This document shows, one piece after another, positions 26,600-35,563 of a stretch of 61,751 nt of DNA. The DNA comes from Lachnospiraceae bacterium (GTDB lineage: Bacteria; Bacillota; Clostridia; Lachnospirales; Lachnospiraceae), in assembly GCA_022792835.1 (NCBI GenBank), contig JAAWBT010000023.1, forward strand, positions 1-61,751, read 5' to 3'. How positions within the stretch are numbered: position 1 is the first letter of the stretch; every line of letters begins with the position of its first letter. The notes below the pieces were generated by a model. It ran no database searches, was not told the DNA's origin, and worked only from the letters and a program-made list of their open reading frames with translations. Both the position numbers and the translations under genes were made by a program.

Positions 26600-27276
26600 A
26601 GAAAAAGAAGAGAAAACTGTCAGGGACCGACGTGGTGTTTTTGATTTTTTCAGGCGGCCTGCTGGTGTTTTTCTTTACCTTTGGGCTGCAGATGATCCGG
26701 GAATTTTCCGAGGAGAAAAACCAATATCAGTCAGTGGTCTCTTTAGACGGTCTGGAGTGGGGGGAGGAGTTTGAGAAGAAGCTAAAAAAAATTCCAGGCA
26801 TTAGCTCTCTGACTCCGGCAGTCGAGATTCCCGTAAGGCTGAAAGCGGAAACCTATACCATGGAGGCCACATTAACCGGTGTGGAACTTGACGGGCTAAA
26901 AAAGCAGGTGTCCCGGTCCAGTGAGGTCCCTTTCGGGAATGTCCCGGTACTGCTTCTGGGTGAAGAGAGCCTTGCGGCTATGACAGACAAAAACGGGCAT
27001 GAGGCTTCTGAAGAAAAACAGAAGGAACTCATGGAGCGGTATGAGGAAATAAACTGGCAGTACTGTCTGGCCGGAGACGGGAAGGACATAGAAGACTGGA
27101 AGCCCTGCCTGGTGGCAGGAACCTTATCTTTGCCAGCCGAAGGAATTTATATGGCATACAGCCAGGCAGAAATGCTCGCAGGAACAAAAGAACAGGAGCG
27201 ATTTTTACTGACTGTCCGGGGGAAGAAGAATTATGAGAGGGCCCTTGGATATTTTGAAGGGGCGGGGCAGAGATGA
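26596..27276 (+). CDS. Single-span extracytoplasmic protein, MacB-core-like, unknown function
   Basis: A 226-residue protein with a basic N-terminus, one membrane helix (~14-34) and an extracytoplasmic domain. The order helix, then VSLDGLEWGEEFEKKLKKIPGI, then VRLKAETYTMEATLTGVE recalls the periplasmic core of MacB/FtsX permeases, but the C-terminal three helices of such a permease are absent. It overlaps the preceding gene by ATGA and ends 15 nt before the convergent ornithine-cyclodeaminase-family gene. It may be a stand-alone sensing or chaperone subunit of the exporter; this is inference. Confidence 0.7.
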   Translation: MKKKKRKLSGTDVVFLIFSGGLLVFFFTFGLQMIREFSEEKNQYQSVVSLDGLEWGEEFEKKLKKIPGISSLTPAVEIPVRLKAETYTMEATLTGVELDGLKKQVSRSSEVPFGNVPVLLLGEESLAAMTDKNGHEASEEKQKELMERYEEINWQYCLAGDGKDIEDWKPCLVAGTLSLPAEGIYMAYSQAEMLAGTKEQERFLLTVRGKKNYERALGYFEGAGQR

Positions 27277-27291
27277 GGGAACATGAACCAT

Positions 27292-28275
27292 TCAGTCCGG
27301 TTGCCCATTTCCAGGATCAGATGGATACCGTCTTTTGTTATCCAAGTAAAGCTCGTCGGCACAGATCACGTCCTCGATGGCCAGTCCCAGGGAATCGAAG
27401 AGGGTGATCTCCTGGGAAGTCTGCCTGCCAGGCGCTTTCTTGCAAAGGACGGCGCCGATGGTGCCTACAATGTGGTTTTCGGCGATCAATCCCTGCGCGA
27501 GAGGAATCAAGTATTCGCCGCTCTCGGCTTTGCAGGCATCTTCCTGGTCCACGTACAGGCGTGCCTTTTGCATCAAGTCAGAGGAAACCTCCCGGCTCAC
27601 CGGGCTGCAGGTGCCCACAGCGTTGATGTGTGTGCCGGGCTTCACCATGTCCCCGGTTAAAAAGGGATCTCTGCTGCGGCAGACACTACAAATAATATCT
27701 GCCTCTTTGACGGCTTCAGAGACCGTATCGCATGCAGTGATGAGAAGTCCAGGATAATTTTTCTGCATCTCATCCCGGAAACGCTCCCTGTGAGCCGGAG
27801 TGGGGCTCCATACGGTGACGGACTCAATATCCCGTACCTGGCACATGGCTTCCAGATGTGTTACGGCCTGGGCGCCGGAACCAAGGATGGCCAGACGACG
27901 GCTTTCAGGCCTTGCCAGAAGCTTTGTGGCGGCGCCGGAGGCGGCGGCAGTGCGTATTTCTGTGATGGCGCAGGCGTCGGCAATGGCCACCGGTTCTCCG
28001 TGTTCTTCGTCAAAGAGCAACACTTGTCCCTGGTGGGAGGGATACCCTTCGGCGGAATTGCCGGGATACACGGAGATGATCTTGGCCCCAAAGCGGCCCC
28101 TTGCTCCAAGACTGCAGGGCATAAAGGCCAGCGCACCCTTTGAGAGCCCCATGCCAGTGCGGACATTCTGAGTGTTGACACCATTCTCCAGGCCCCGGAA
28201 TGCTTCCTCCATCAGAGCGATGCAGCGGGACATGGTCAGTCTCTCGTAAATCTCTTCTTTTGATATGACAATCAT
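27292..28275 (-). CDS. Ornithine cyclodeaminase / mu-crystallin family protein (paralogue 1)
   Basis: A 327-residue NAD(P)-dependent oxidoreductase of the OCD/mu-crystallin family, which contains ornithine cyclodeaminase, ketimine reductases, L-alanine dehydrogenase and diaminopropionate-forming enzymes. Visible are LAILGSGAQAVTHLEAM (Rossmann dinucleotide loop), the KIISVYPGNSAEGYPSHQG substrate segment and AESGEYLIPL. Start 28275 follows GGGGGA; an upstream extension to 28356 has no ribosome binding site. It lies 22 nt behind the amidohydrolase gene in the same direction. A second paralogue is encoded at 36819-37769 in the divergent operon. Confidence 0.85.
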   Translation of the reverse strand: MIVISKEEIYERLTMSRCIALMEEAFRGLENGVNTQNVRTGMGLSKGALAFMPCSLGARGRFGAKIISVYPGNSAEGYPSHQGQVLLFDEEHGEPVAIADACAITEIRTAAASGAATKLLARPESRRLAILGSGAQAVTHLEAMCQVRDIESVTVWSPTPAHRERFRDEMQKNYPGLLITACDTVSEAVKEADIICSVCRSRDPFLTGDMVKPGTHINAVGTCSPVSREVSSDLMQKARLYVDQEDACKAESGEYLIPLAQGLIAENHIVGTIGAVLCKKAPGRQTSQEITLFDSLGLAIEDVICADELYLDNKRRYPSDPGNGQPD

Positions 28276-28297
28276 AAAATTTCCCCCACAATGATAA

Positions 28298-29515
28298 TTA
28301 CAGTCTGTTCTTGACGATTTTTCCGTCGGAAGCCACAAAAGTGATGTGGTCTGCATCAGCCAGGCAGGAGATATTCTCCAGGGGGTTTTGGTCTGTCACG
28401 GCAATGTCTGCCAGATATCCCTCCTTAAGTGCCCCAAGATCCTGGAACCCAAGCAGCCCGGCGGCATAGAGAGTACCGCCCCGGATAGCCTCAAGCTCTG
28501 TCATACCGGCCTCCACCATGGCTTCAAACTCCCGGCCCAGTTTTAAGTAGGGAGTGTTCTTTGAATTGGAGAAATCTGTGCCCAAAATGATGCGGATCCC
28601 GTGTTCTTTTGCCATGGAGATGGTTTTTTTATTATATTCCGCGCAGATTCTGGCTTTTTCCCTGGCATAAGGAGGGATGCCAGGCAGGTTGGCCACATGG
28701 AGGGATATCCAGAGAGTGGATACCAAGGGGATTTTCCGCTCTGCCATGAGCTTAATCTCCCGCTCTGTGAGCATAACGCCGTGCTCGATGCATTCTGCTC
28801 CGGCAAGAAGCGCCTGGTAAGCCCCTTCATAACCAGTGCAGTGTGCGGCCACATAACTGTGGTGGCGTCTGGCCTCCCCCACGATGGCGGCAAGCTCCTC
28901 TGGAGAGAACTGTACGTCGTCTATCCGGTCCGTGGGGGAGGAAACGCCGCCGGTGGCGCAGATCTTGATGAATTTTGCACCCATGCGGAATTGTTCCCGC
29001 ACGGCACGGACACAGTCATCAGGACCATCGCAGAGCATGGACAGATGGTCTTTGCTGTTATAATCCTCTTTTGACATTCCGGGGCCCATATCCACATGGC
29101 CGGAGGTGATGCCAAGGACTTTTCCTCCCGGCACGATCCTGGGACCGGAAACAGCGCCCCGCGCCACTGCGCGGGAGAGATAAAGTCCGGCTTCCGACAT
29201 GTCGCGGATGCCGGTAAAGCCTGCCTGTAGCAAAAGCCCAAGCTGATATACACTGCCTAAAAGCTGGTCCCCGAAACACTGGCCGTTTGCAAAGTCACCT
29301 GCGTCCTCTGAGCCGGTCAGGTGGGCGTGGGCATCGATGAAACCCGGCAGGATGGTGCCGCCTTTTGCCTCATAGACGGAGGCGTCTGCCGGGATTGGAT
29401 AAGAATCAGCCTTTCCGGCATAGAGGATGCGGTTTTGCTCCCAGGAAACCACGCCGTTTTCCACAAGTGAGCCGTTCAGGACATCAAGCAGGCGCCCTTT
29501 TAATATGTTCAGCAT
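28298..29515 (-). CDS. Amidohydrolase family metal-dependent hydrolase (prolidase/imidazolonepropionase-like)
   Basis: A 405-residue amidohydrolase-superfamily enzyme. Metal-binding signatures are GFIDAHAHL (HxH on strand 1), the Lys-containing FIKICATGGVSSP, AAHCTGYEGAYQALLAGAECIEHG (two His) and the strand-8 Asp in ILGTDFSN. This subgroup includes Xaa-Pro, Xaa-Arg and Xaa-Lys dipeptidases as well as ring amidases. With peptide transport and peptidase genes opposite, a dipeptidase role is plausible. Start 29515 is preferred over 29521 because AGGTGA then has correct spacing. Confidence 0.85.
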   Translation of the reverse strand: MLNILKGRLLDVLNGSLVENGVVSWEQNRILYAGKADSYPIPADASVYEAKGGTILPGFIDAHAHLTGSEDAGDFANGQCFGDQLLGSVYQLGLLLQAGFTGIRDMSEAGLYLSRAVARGAVSGPRIVPGGKVLGITSGHVDMGPGMSKEDYNSKDHLSMLCDGPDDCVRAVREQFRMGAKFIKICATGGVSSPTDRIDDVQFSPEELAAIVGEARRHHSYVAAHCTGYEGAYQALLAGAECIEHGVMLTEREIKLMAERKIPLVSTLWISLHVANLPGIPPYAREKARICAEYNKKTISMAKEHGIRIILGTDFSNSKNTPYLKLGREFEAMVEAGMTELEAIRGGTLYAAGLLGFQDLGALKEGYLADIAVTDQNPLENISCLADADHITFVASDGKIVKNRL

Positions 29516-29543
29516 AAACATTCACCTGATTTCTATACAAAAT

Positions 29544-29581
29544 AATACTGTAAGGATAACAAAAAAACTCAGTATTGTCAA
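29544..29581 (-). promoter_or_regulatory. Promoter of the amidohydrolase-OCD unit within an inverted repeat
   Basis: Minus strand TTGACA (29581-29576), 17-bp spacer, TATCCT (29558-29553). The core is bracketed by the inverted repeat AATACTG (29544-29550) ... CAGTATT (29570-29576), centres 26 bp apart, a candidate operator covering both hexamers. Confidence 0.55.
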
Positions 29582-29603
29582 TAAATACAAGGAAAAACAC
29601 ATA

Positions 29604-29632
29604 TTGACATGTTCAGCTATTGCCTGTATAAT
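29604..29632 (+). promoter_or_regulatory. Promoter of the peptide-utilisation operon
   Basis: TTGACA (29604-29609), 17-bp spacer, TATAAT (29627-29632), perfect consensus. It lies back-to-back with the minus-strand promoter, with 22 bp between the two -35 hexamers. It would drive the genes from the binding protein to the class V aminotransferase, about 15 kb. Confidence 0.8.
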
Positions 29633-29725
29633 AATTCAGGAGTGTTCAGAAGGAACATGACGATGCAATCAGCTGGAATTCTGTTGTGATTACAGAAGGA
29701 AAAGCCCCGAATGGAGGAATTGTTT

Positions 29726-31507
29726 ATGAAGAAGATCAAACGTCTATCGGCACTGCTTTTGTGCCTTGCCCTGCTGCTGGCGACAACGGCCTGCGGCACC
29801 ACCAGTGATGTGCGCCCGGATGCTTCGAAGGATGCAGGTGAGGCGGCAAAGACTACCGCGGCTTCTGGAGAGAGCACGCCGGCCGAACCGGAAGGAGAAA
29901 ACGGCTCATCGGACACCATCAACATTATGATCCCGGCAGAGCCGGTGACCTTAAATGCCCTGGAGTCCCAGTCCAATCTGGACGAGTATGTGTTCTATCT
30001 CACCAGCGCCATGCTCTATCGGTCGATTGATAATGAGCTGGTTCCCGAGTTGTGCGACGCCATGGAAGTCAGCGAGGATGGAACGACTTATACTTATACT
30101 TTAAAAGAAGCCAAGTACTCAGACGGTACAGCCGTCACTGCGGCTGACTTTGTCTACTATATGGTGAAGCGCTACCTGACCAGCGAGAACTGCAGCCAGT
30201 TTGTTGGCGGAGCGGACACTTATAATGGCGGACTGGATACCTGTGAGGGAATTTATGCTGAGGATGACAAGACTTTTGTGGTACGGCTTGCGGAGCCGAT
30301 CACTACTTTTGACGGCAGACTGGAGATCTATCCGGTGAACCAGGCTTATGCCGAGGGCAAAGGGGAGAGTTACGGCGGAACGCCTGCAGACCTTCAGTAT
30401 TCCGGACCCTATATTCTGGACGACTGGACAGTCGGAACCAGCCTGACGCTCCGCAAAAATCCGGACTATATCAGTGCGGCAGAGTTATTCCCTCTTGAAC
30501 ATGTGAACCTCTACTATTCCGGCGATGCCTCCTCCCTCTATTCCCGGTATGCCAGCGGGGACGTGGATGTGGTGGTTTCCATCAATGACACAGTGGTGGA
30601 GGCTTTTGGTGAGGAGAATTGTTACCGCTTCAGCAGCGGGAATATTTACGGTATTGAGTTCAACAGCACAGGATTTACTTACACAGACGGGGACGGCTTT
30701 GTCTCCCGCGGGGAGGAGGTCACGGCGCTTATGCAGAACGAAAATTTCCGCAAGGCTCTGTGCTTTGCCCTGGACCGGGAAGCCATCTGTGCGGCAGTCT
30801 CTCCCAGCGCTGAGCCTACCAACCGCTATGTGAATTCCGACATCAAAGGGACTGGAGACACCTCTTATGTGGAAGAGTTTGCTCTGTCTGAGGTGGCTCC
30901 GCTTTCCGGCGACGCCGACGCGGCCAAGGCATATCTGGCAAAGGCCCTGGAGGAACTGGGCTACGGCGACGTGTCGGAGCTTCCTGCCATCCGTTTCCTG
31001 ACCTTTGAAAATCTCCAGCAGAAGACCATGGCAGAGACCTTTGTCTCTCAGTGGAAGGAGATTTTGGGTCTGGAGAACATTGAGATCAACCTGCAGCCCA
31101 TCCAGTCGGCTATTATGTCCATGGTCTACATGGATTATGATCTGTATCTGCAGCAGCTGACACTGAATCCGGACGACATGGTGGAACTGCTGTCTTACTG
31201 GGAGACGGCCGGTTCCGTTTCCGACGCGGCAGGCTTCCAGGCCGGAGGAGCGCCGGCCATGATGGCTTCGATCCATGCGGATGCAGAGTATGACGCCCTG
31301 GTAGAAGGCATTTACCGGAATTTTGACGATGCCTCCCGCCTGGCAGACATGGCGAAGGCAGAGCAGATGCTCTACAGCTCTTATGTATATTTCCCGATTA
31401 TGGCCGGCGGCGGCTACGGGATCAGTAAGGACTATGTCCATGATTTTGTGAACCCTTATGTGGAGGGCGGCTATGGCCTGGCCCATACCACGTTGGACGC
31501 ACACTGA
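29726..31507 (+). CDS. Peptide ABC transporter substrate-binding lipoprotein (SBP family 5)
   Basis: A 593-residue extracellular peptide/oligopeptide-binding protein. It has a lipoprotein signal with lipobox TTAC (Cys23), a Ser/Glu-rich spacer to residue ~65, and the SBP_bac_5 domain (PAEPVTLNALESQS, YTYTLKEAKYSDGTAVTAADFVY, FRKALCFALDREAI). Start 29726 follows GGAGG; an in-frame ATG at 29711 sits inside that site. It is first in the operon and is separated from the permeases by a hairpin at 31520-31554, as is common where binding protein is needed in excess. Confidence 0.94.
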   Translation: MKKIKRLSALLLCLALLLATTACGTTSDVRPDASKDAGEAAKTTAASGESTPAEPEGENGSSDTINIMIPAEPVTLNALESQSNLDEYVFYLTSAMLYRSIDNELVPELCDAMEVSEDGTTYTYTLKEAKYSDGTAVTAADFVYYMVKRYLTSENCSQFVGGADTYNGGLDTCEGIYAEDDKTFVVRLAEPITTFDGRLEIYPVNQAYAEGKGESYGGTPADLQYSGPYILDDWTVGTSLTLRKNPDYISAAELFPLEHVNLYYSGDASSLYSRYASGDVDVVVSINDTVVEAFGEENCYRFSSGNIYGIEFNSTGFTYTDGDGFVSRGEEVTALMQNENFRKALCFALDREAICAAVSPSAEPTNRYVNSDIKGTGDTSYVEEFALSEVAPLSGDADAAKAYLAKALEELGYGDVSELPAIRFLTFENLQQKTMAETFVSQWKEILGLENIEINLQPIQSAIMSMVYMDYDLYLQQLTLNPDDMVELLSYWETAGSVSDAAGFQAGGAPAMMASIHADAEYDALVEGIYRNFDDASRLADMAKAEQMLYSSYVYFPIMAGGGYGISKDYVHDFVNPYVEGGYGLAHTTLDAH

Positions 31508-31519
31508 AACAGATGATCT

Positions 31520-31554
31520 GCAGGGGAGGCGGCTTAACATCCAGTCTCCCCTGC
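31520..31554 (+). terminator. Intercistronic hairpin after the binding-protein gene
   Basis: A perfect 9-bp stem: GCAGGGGAG (31520-31528) with CTCCCCTGC (31546-31554), 17-nt loop, no T-run. It probably blocks 3' exonucleases and stabilises the binding-protein message, or attenuates partially, rather than terminating fully. Confidence 0.6.
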
Positions 31555-31600
31555 CTGCATAATGACACCGATGCCATCCGGTTTAAAAGGAGGCGCCTTT

Positions 31601-32518
31601 ATGGCAAAATACATATGTAAGCGGCTGCTTATCTCCCTGGCCACAATCTGGCTCATTGCTACCGTGTGCTTTTTTCTGATCAGGCTGCTGCCTGGAAATC
31701 CCTTTCTGGTGGCCAATCCTCTGGATATGACGAATGCAGAACGGCTCATGGACTATTACGGGTTAAACGATCCTCTGTGGGAACAGTACCTCCGTTTTAT
31801 GGGAAACCTGGCTCATCTGGATTTTGGATATTCCCTGGCTCATGCGGGCCGGTCGGTGAATGAGGTCATTGCCCTTTATTTTCCGGTGACCGCCCAGCTG
31901 GCCATCCAGGCTATGATCTTTGGCATTCCCACAGGGATCCTTCTTGGAATCCTCTCTTCCTACCACAGAGGAAGCGGACTGGATGTGTCTGCCCAGATGC
32001 TGACCATTCTTACCACGGCCATTCCCGCCTATGTGCTGGCGGCTGTTTTTCAGCTTTTATTCAGCGTGACGCTTGGCTGGTTTCCGGCAGGCGGGTGGGC
32101 TTCCTGGAAGTACACCGTGCTTCCCACACTCTGCCTTTCTCTGGGCCTTGTGGCCAGCTATTGCCGTTCCATGCGGACGCTTATGCTGGAGGTGGGGCAG
32201 CAGGATTATCTCAGGACTGCCAGGGCCAAGGGGCTTTCGGATCTGCGAATCATTTTTTTTCACCAGATCCGCAACGCTCTCCTTCCTCTGCTCACCAATA
32301 TGGGGGTGGAGATTGCGGGCCTTCTGATGGGCTCTTATGTCATCGAAAAGATTTTCTCGGTGCCAGGTCTTGGGAAGTATTTTGTCACCAGTATCAACGA
32401 GCTGGACTACACTATGGCGCTGGGCCTGGTTGTGTTTCAGGCGTGTGTGGTGGTGACGGCCAATTTCATTGTGGATTTGCTCTATGGCGTAGTGGATCCG
32501 CGGGTCAAACTTGACTGA
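31601..32518 (+). CDS. Peptide ABC transporter permease, DppB/OppB type
   Basis: A 305-residue inner-membrane permease with six helices. The N-terminal helix plus RLLPGNPF and the cytoplasmic EAA loop (DYLRTARAKGLSDLRIIFFHQIRNALLPLLT) are diagnostic of the DppB/OppB family. The start at 31601 is chosen for AAAGGAGG upstream, against an earlier in-frame ATG at 31562. It pairs with the DppC-type subunit that starts 12 nt after its stop. Confidence 0.94.
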   Translation: MAKYICKRLLISLATIWLIATVCFFLIRLLPGNPFLVANPLDMTNAERLMDYYGLNDPLWEQYLRFMGNLAHLDFGYSLAHAGRSVNEVIALYFPVTAQLAIQAMIFGIPTGILLGILSSYHRGSGLDVSAQMLTILTTAIPAYVLAAVFQLLFSVTLGWFPAGGWASWKYTVLPTLCLSLGLVASYCRSMRTLMLEVGQQDYLRTARAKGLSDLRIIFFHQIRNALLPLLTNMGVEIAGLLMGSYVIEKIFSVPGLGKYFVTSINELDYTMALGLVVFQACVVVTANFIVDLLYGVVDPRVKLD

Positions 32519-32530
32519 GGAGGTAGCGGT

Positions 32531-33520
32531 ATGGATATTCAGAAAAAAATCACACTGGATTTTACCCCTGTGGATCCTGGCCTTAGGGATGCAGATCAGA
32601 TCGTCCGCCCGTCGGTCCGCTACTGGCCGGAGGTGTGGAAACGGCTCTTTAAAAATAAGCTGGCAGACGTGTGTATGGGAATCATTCTCCTTATGATCCT
32701 GCTGGCAGTTTTTGTCCCCGTGTTTTCATCTTATAAATACGATGCCACAGATCTGCTCCACACCAATGTGAAACCCTGTCTGGAGCATCTGTTCGGGACG
32801 GATGCCACTGGCCGGGACATGTGGACCAGAGTGTGGGTGGGAGCCAGGGCTTCTCTTGCCATCGGTTTTCTGGGGGCGCTCACACCCTTTGTCATAGGAG
32901 CCGCCATAGGCGCCATATCCGGTTGGTGCGGCGGCTGGGTGGATATGGCGATCATGCGCATCTGCGATATCATGCTCTGTATTCCCTCGATGATCTATAT
33001 GATCCTGATCCTGATGCTGATGGGCGGCAGCGTCCAGGCAATGGTGGTGGCGATGGCCATTTCCAACTGGATGGGCAGTGCCCGGAATTTCAGGGGCCGC
33101 ATTCTGCAGTTTAAGAACAGAGAGTTTACCCTTGCGGCCAGGCTTCAGGGGGCGGGAGGTCTCAGGATCGTGTTCCGGCACATTCTGCCTAATATTCTGG
33201 GAAATATTGCCGTGAGCTTATGCGGCTCGGTGCCAGGCGCCATTTTCATGGAGGCGGGCATGAGCTATATTGGGCTGGGGGTGACTCCGCCGCGTACCTC
33301 ACTGGGACAGCTTTCCACCGCAGGGATCGGAAGCTTCCTGCTCCCGTCCCAGTTCCATCTGTTCCTCTATCCGGCCATTGTCATCTCCGTGATGATCTTT
33401 GCGTTTTTTATGTTTGGCAACTGTCTGCGGGATGCCCTTGACCCCAGGCTCAGGGATGAGGAGTATAATGCCAGGCGCTTTAGAAAACTTCGCAGACAGA
33501 TGAGAAAGGCGGTGCAGTGA
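32531..33520 (+). CDS. Peptide ABC transporter permease, DppC/OppC type
   Basis: A 329-residue permease with an OppC N-terminal domain (KNKLADVCMGIILLMILLAVF) and the extracellular signature HLFGTDATGRDMWTRV, then five further helices with the coupling loop FTLAARLQGAGGLRIVFRHILPN. It is the second half of the peptide channel. GAGGAGG precedes the ATG. The next gene starts 1 nt after the stop. Confidence 0.94.
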   Translation: MDIQKKITLDFTPVDPGLRDADQIVRPSVRYWPEVWKRLFKNKLADVCMGIILLMILLAVFVPVFSSYKYDATDLLHTNVKPCLEHLFGTDATGRDMWTRVWVGARASLAIGFLGALTPFVIGAAIGAISGWCGGWVDMAIMRICDIMLCIPSMIYMILILMLMGGSVQAMVVAMAISNWMGSARNFRGRILQFKNREFTLAARLQGAGGLRIVFRHILPNILGNIAVSLCGSVPGAIFMEAGMSYIGLGVTPPRTSLGQLSTAGIGSFLLPSQFHLFLYPAIVISVMIFAFFMFGNCLRDALDPRLRDEEYNARRFRKLRRQMRKAVQ

Positions 33521-33521
33521 T

Positions 33522-34589
33522 ATGGCGGACAGACTGATTACCGTGGAGGATCTCAGAGTCTCCTTCATGACTGCGTCCGGGGAAATCCAGGCAGTGCGGG
33601 GCGTGGATTTTTATTTAGACCGGGGGGAGACGCTGGCGATTGTAGGCGAATCCGGCTGCGGAAAATCTGTGACGGTGCAGACCATCATGCGTCTTTTGCA
33701 GGAGCCGCCGGCCCTCATTAAGTCTGGTTCCATCCGCTATACCAACGGCGATGTGGACATGGATATTGCTACCAGAACAGATAAGCAGATGCGCGCGTAT
33801 CGGGGAAAGGAGTTTTCCATGATCTTTCAGGATGCCATGACTTCCTTAAATCCCACGACCAGGGTGGGCAGACAGATCGTGGAGGGAATTTTGCGTCATC
33901 AGGATCTTTCTTCCAGGGAGGCAAAGGAGAGGACAATTAAGCTTCTTTCCCAGACGGGGCTTCCTGCCCCAGAAACGGTATACAACCGTTATCCCCATAC
34001 CCTCTCCGGCGGACAAAGACAGCGGGTTATGATTGCCATGGCGCTATCTTGTAATCCGGCGGTGCTCTTTGCCGATGAGCCGACGACGGCTCTTGACGTG
34101 ACCATCCAGGCGCAGATTTTGAACCTGATGAATGACATCAAGAGGCAGCGGAACATGAGTATCATCTTTATCACCCACAATCTGGGGGTGGTAGCCAGGA
34201 TGGCCGACCGGGTGGCGGTCATGTATGCCGGACAGATCGTGGAGGCCGGGTCTTTGCGGGATATCTTTTATCGTCCCAGACACCCTTATACCTGGGGCCT
34301 TTTGGGTTCTGTGCCGGATCTGAGAATGAACCTTTCCACAAGACTTGCCAGCATTCCCGGTACGCCTCCGGATCTGTTTGCTCCGCCTGCGGGATGTCCT
34401 TTTGCCGCGAGATGTGCCTGGTGCATGAAAGCCTGCATGGATGTTATGCCAGGAGAGTATCCGGTTTCCGAGGGACATATGGCCAGGTGCTGGCTTTTGG
34501 ACAGAGAATGTGAGACAGAAGTGATCCCGCCTGTGGGCCGGGACAAAACCGTGTTTAAGACAGACCGAAAGGAGGAAGTCCATGGCTGA
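33522..34589 (+). CDS. Peptide ABC transporter ATPase, DppD/OppD type
   Basis: A 355-residue ATPase with Walker A GESGCGKS, signature LSGGQRQR, Walker B VLFADEPTTALD and H-loop FITHNLGV. The C-terminal oligopeptide-transporter extension has the cysteine-rich stretch PAGCPFAARCAWCMKAC, which in the family can bind an iron-sulphur cluster. It overlaps the next ATPase gene by 8 nt. Confidence 0.95.
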   Translation: MADRLITVEDLRVSFMTASGEIQAVRGVDFYLDRGETLAIVGESGCGKSVTVQTIMRLLQEPPALIKSGSIRYTNGDVDMDIATRTDKQMRAYRGKEFSMIFQDAMTSLNPTTRVGRQIVEGILRHQDLSSREAKERTIKLLSQTGLPAPETVYNRYPHTLSGGQRQRVMIAMALSCNPAVLFADEPTTALDVTIQAQILNLMNDIKRQRNMSIIFITHNLGVVARMADRVAVMYAGQIVEAGSLRDIFYRPRHPYTWGLLGSVPDLRMNLSTRLASIPGTPPDLFAPPAGCPFAARCAWCMKACMDVMPGEYPVSEGHMARCWLLDRECETEVIPPVGRDKTVFKTDRKEEVHG

Positions 34590-35553
34590 CGGAGTTTTGC
34601 TGGATGTACAGCATCTGAAAAAGTATTTTCGTCTAGACCGCCGGCAGACGCTCCACGCGGTGGACGACGTGTCCTTCCAGATCCGGACCGGCGAGACTTT
34701 AGGACTGGTGGGGGAATCTGGCTGCGGCAAGACGACGGTGGGGAGGACTCTGGCAAGGCTCTATGAACCTGACGGCGGAAAGATCCTTTTTCACGGGCAG
34801 GATATCGGGGCCTTTAGCCGCCGGGATATAAAGAAAAATAACCTCGCTTCCAAAATACAGATGATTTTTCAGGACCCCTATGCTTCTCTGAATCCTTATT
34901 TTACCATTGGGGAAATCATCTCGGAGGGGCTGGAGCTTCACCATATCGGGGAAAGCCGGGCAGAGAGGAATGAAATGGTTTATGAGCTTTTGAGGCGGGT
35001 GGGACTTCACACAGAGCATGCAAACCGGTTTCCCCATGAGTTTTCCGGCGGCCAGCGCCAGCGGGTGGGCATTGCCAGAGCGCTGGCTTTAAACCCGGAG
35101 TTTATCATCTGTGACGAAGCCACATCTGCGCTGGATGTGTCGGTGCAGGCCCAGGTACTCAACATGTTGATCGACCTGAAAGAGAGCATGGGCTTAACTT
35201 ATCTGGTGGTGGCCCATGACCTGAGTCTGGTGCGTTACATTTCTGACCGGGTGGCGGTTATGTATCTGGGGCAGCTGGTGGAGGCGGGCTCCGTGGGGGA
35301 AGTCTACGGGCACCCCATGCACCCTTATACCATCGGGCTTCTGGAGGCGGTTCCCATCGCAGACCCGGATTATGAGGCGGAGCATCTGAGCACTCCGGTA
35401 CAGGGCGACATCGGTTCTCCGGTGAATCCAGGCCCGGGCTGCCGTTTTGCAGGCCGCTGTCCTTATGGGGACGATGAGTGCCGGCGCCGGACGCCAGAGC
35501 TTACAGAAACAGGAGGAGATCATCAGGTGGCCTGCTTCCACCCGGTGAAATAA
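34582..35553 (+). CDS. Peptide ABC transporter ATPase, DppF/OppF type
   Basis: A 323-residue ATPase with Walker A GESGCGKTT, signature FSGGQRQRVGIARA, Walker B IICDEATSALD and the C-terminal family tail NPGPGCRFAGRCPYGDDEC. It forms a heterodimer with the preceding ATPase. It ends 10 nt before the aminotransferase gene, tying peptide uptake to the catabolic genes. Confidence 0.95.
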   Translation: MADGVLLDVQHLKKYFRLDRRQTLHAVDDVSFQIRTGETLGLVGESGCGKTTVGRTLARLYEPDGGKILFHGQDIGAFSRRDIKKNNLASKIQMIFQDPYASLNPYFTIGEIISEGLELHHIGESRAERNEMVYELLRRVGLHTEHANRFPHEFSGGQRQRVGIARALALNPEFIICDEATSALDVSVQAQVLNMLIDLKESMGLTYLVVAHDLSLVRYISDRVAVMYLGQLVEAGSVGEVYGHPMHPYTIGLLEAVPIADPDYEAEHLSTPVQGDIGSPVNPGPGCRFAGRCPYGDDECRRRTPELTETGGDHQVACFHPVK

Positions 35554-35563
35554 AAAGCGGGGT

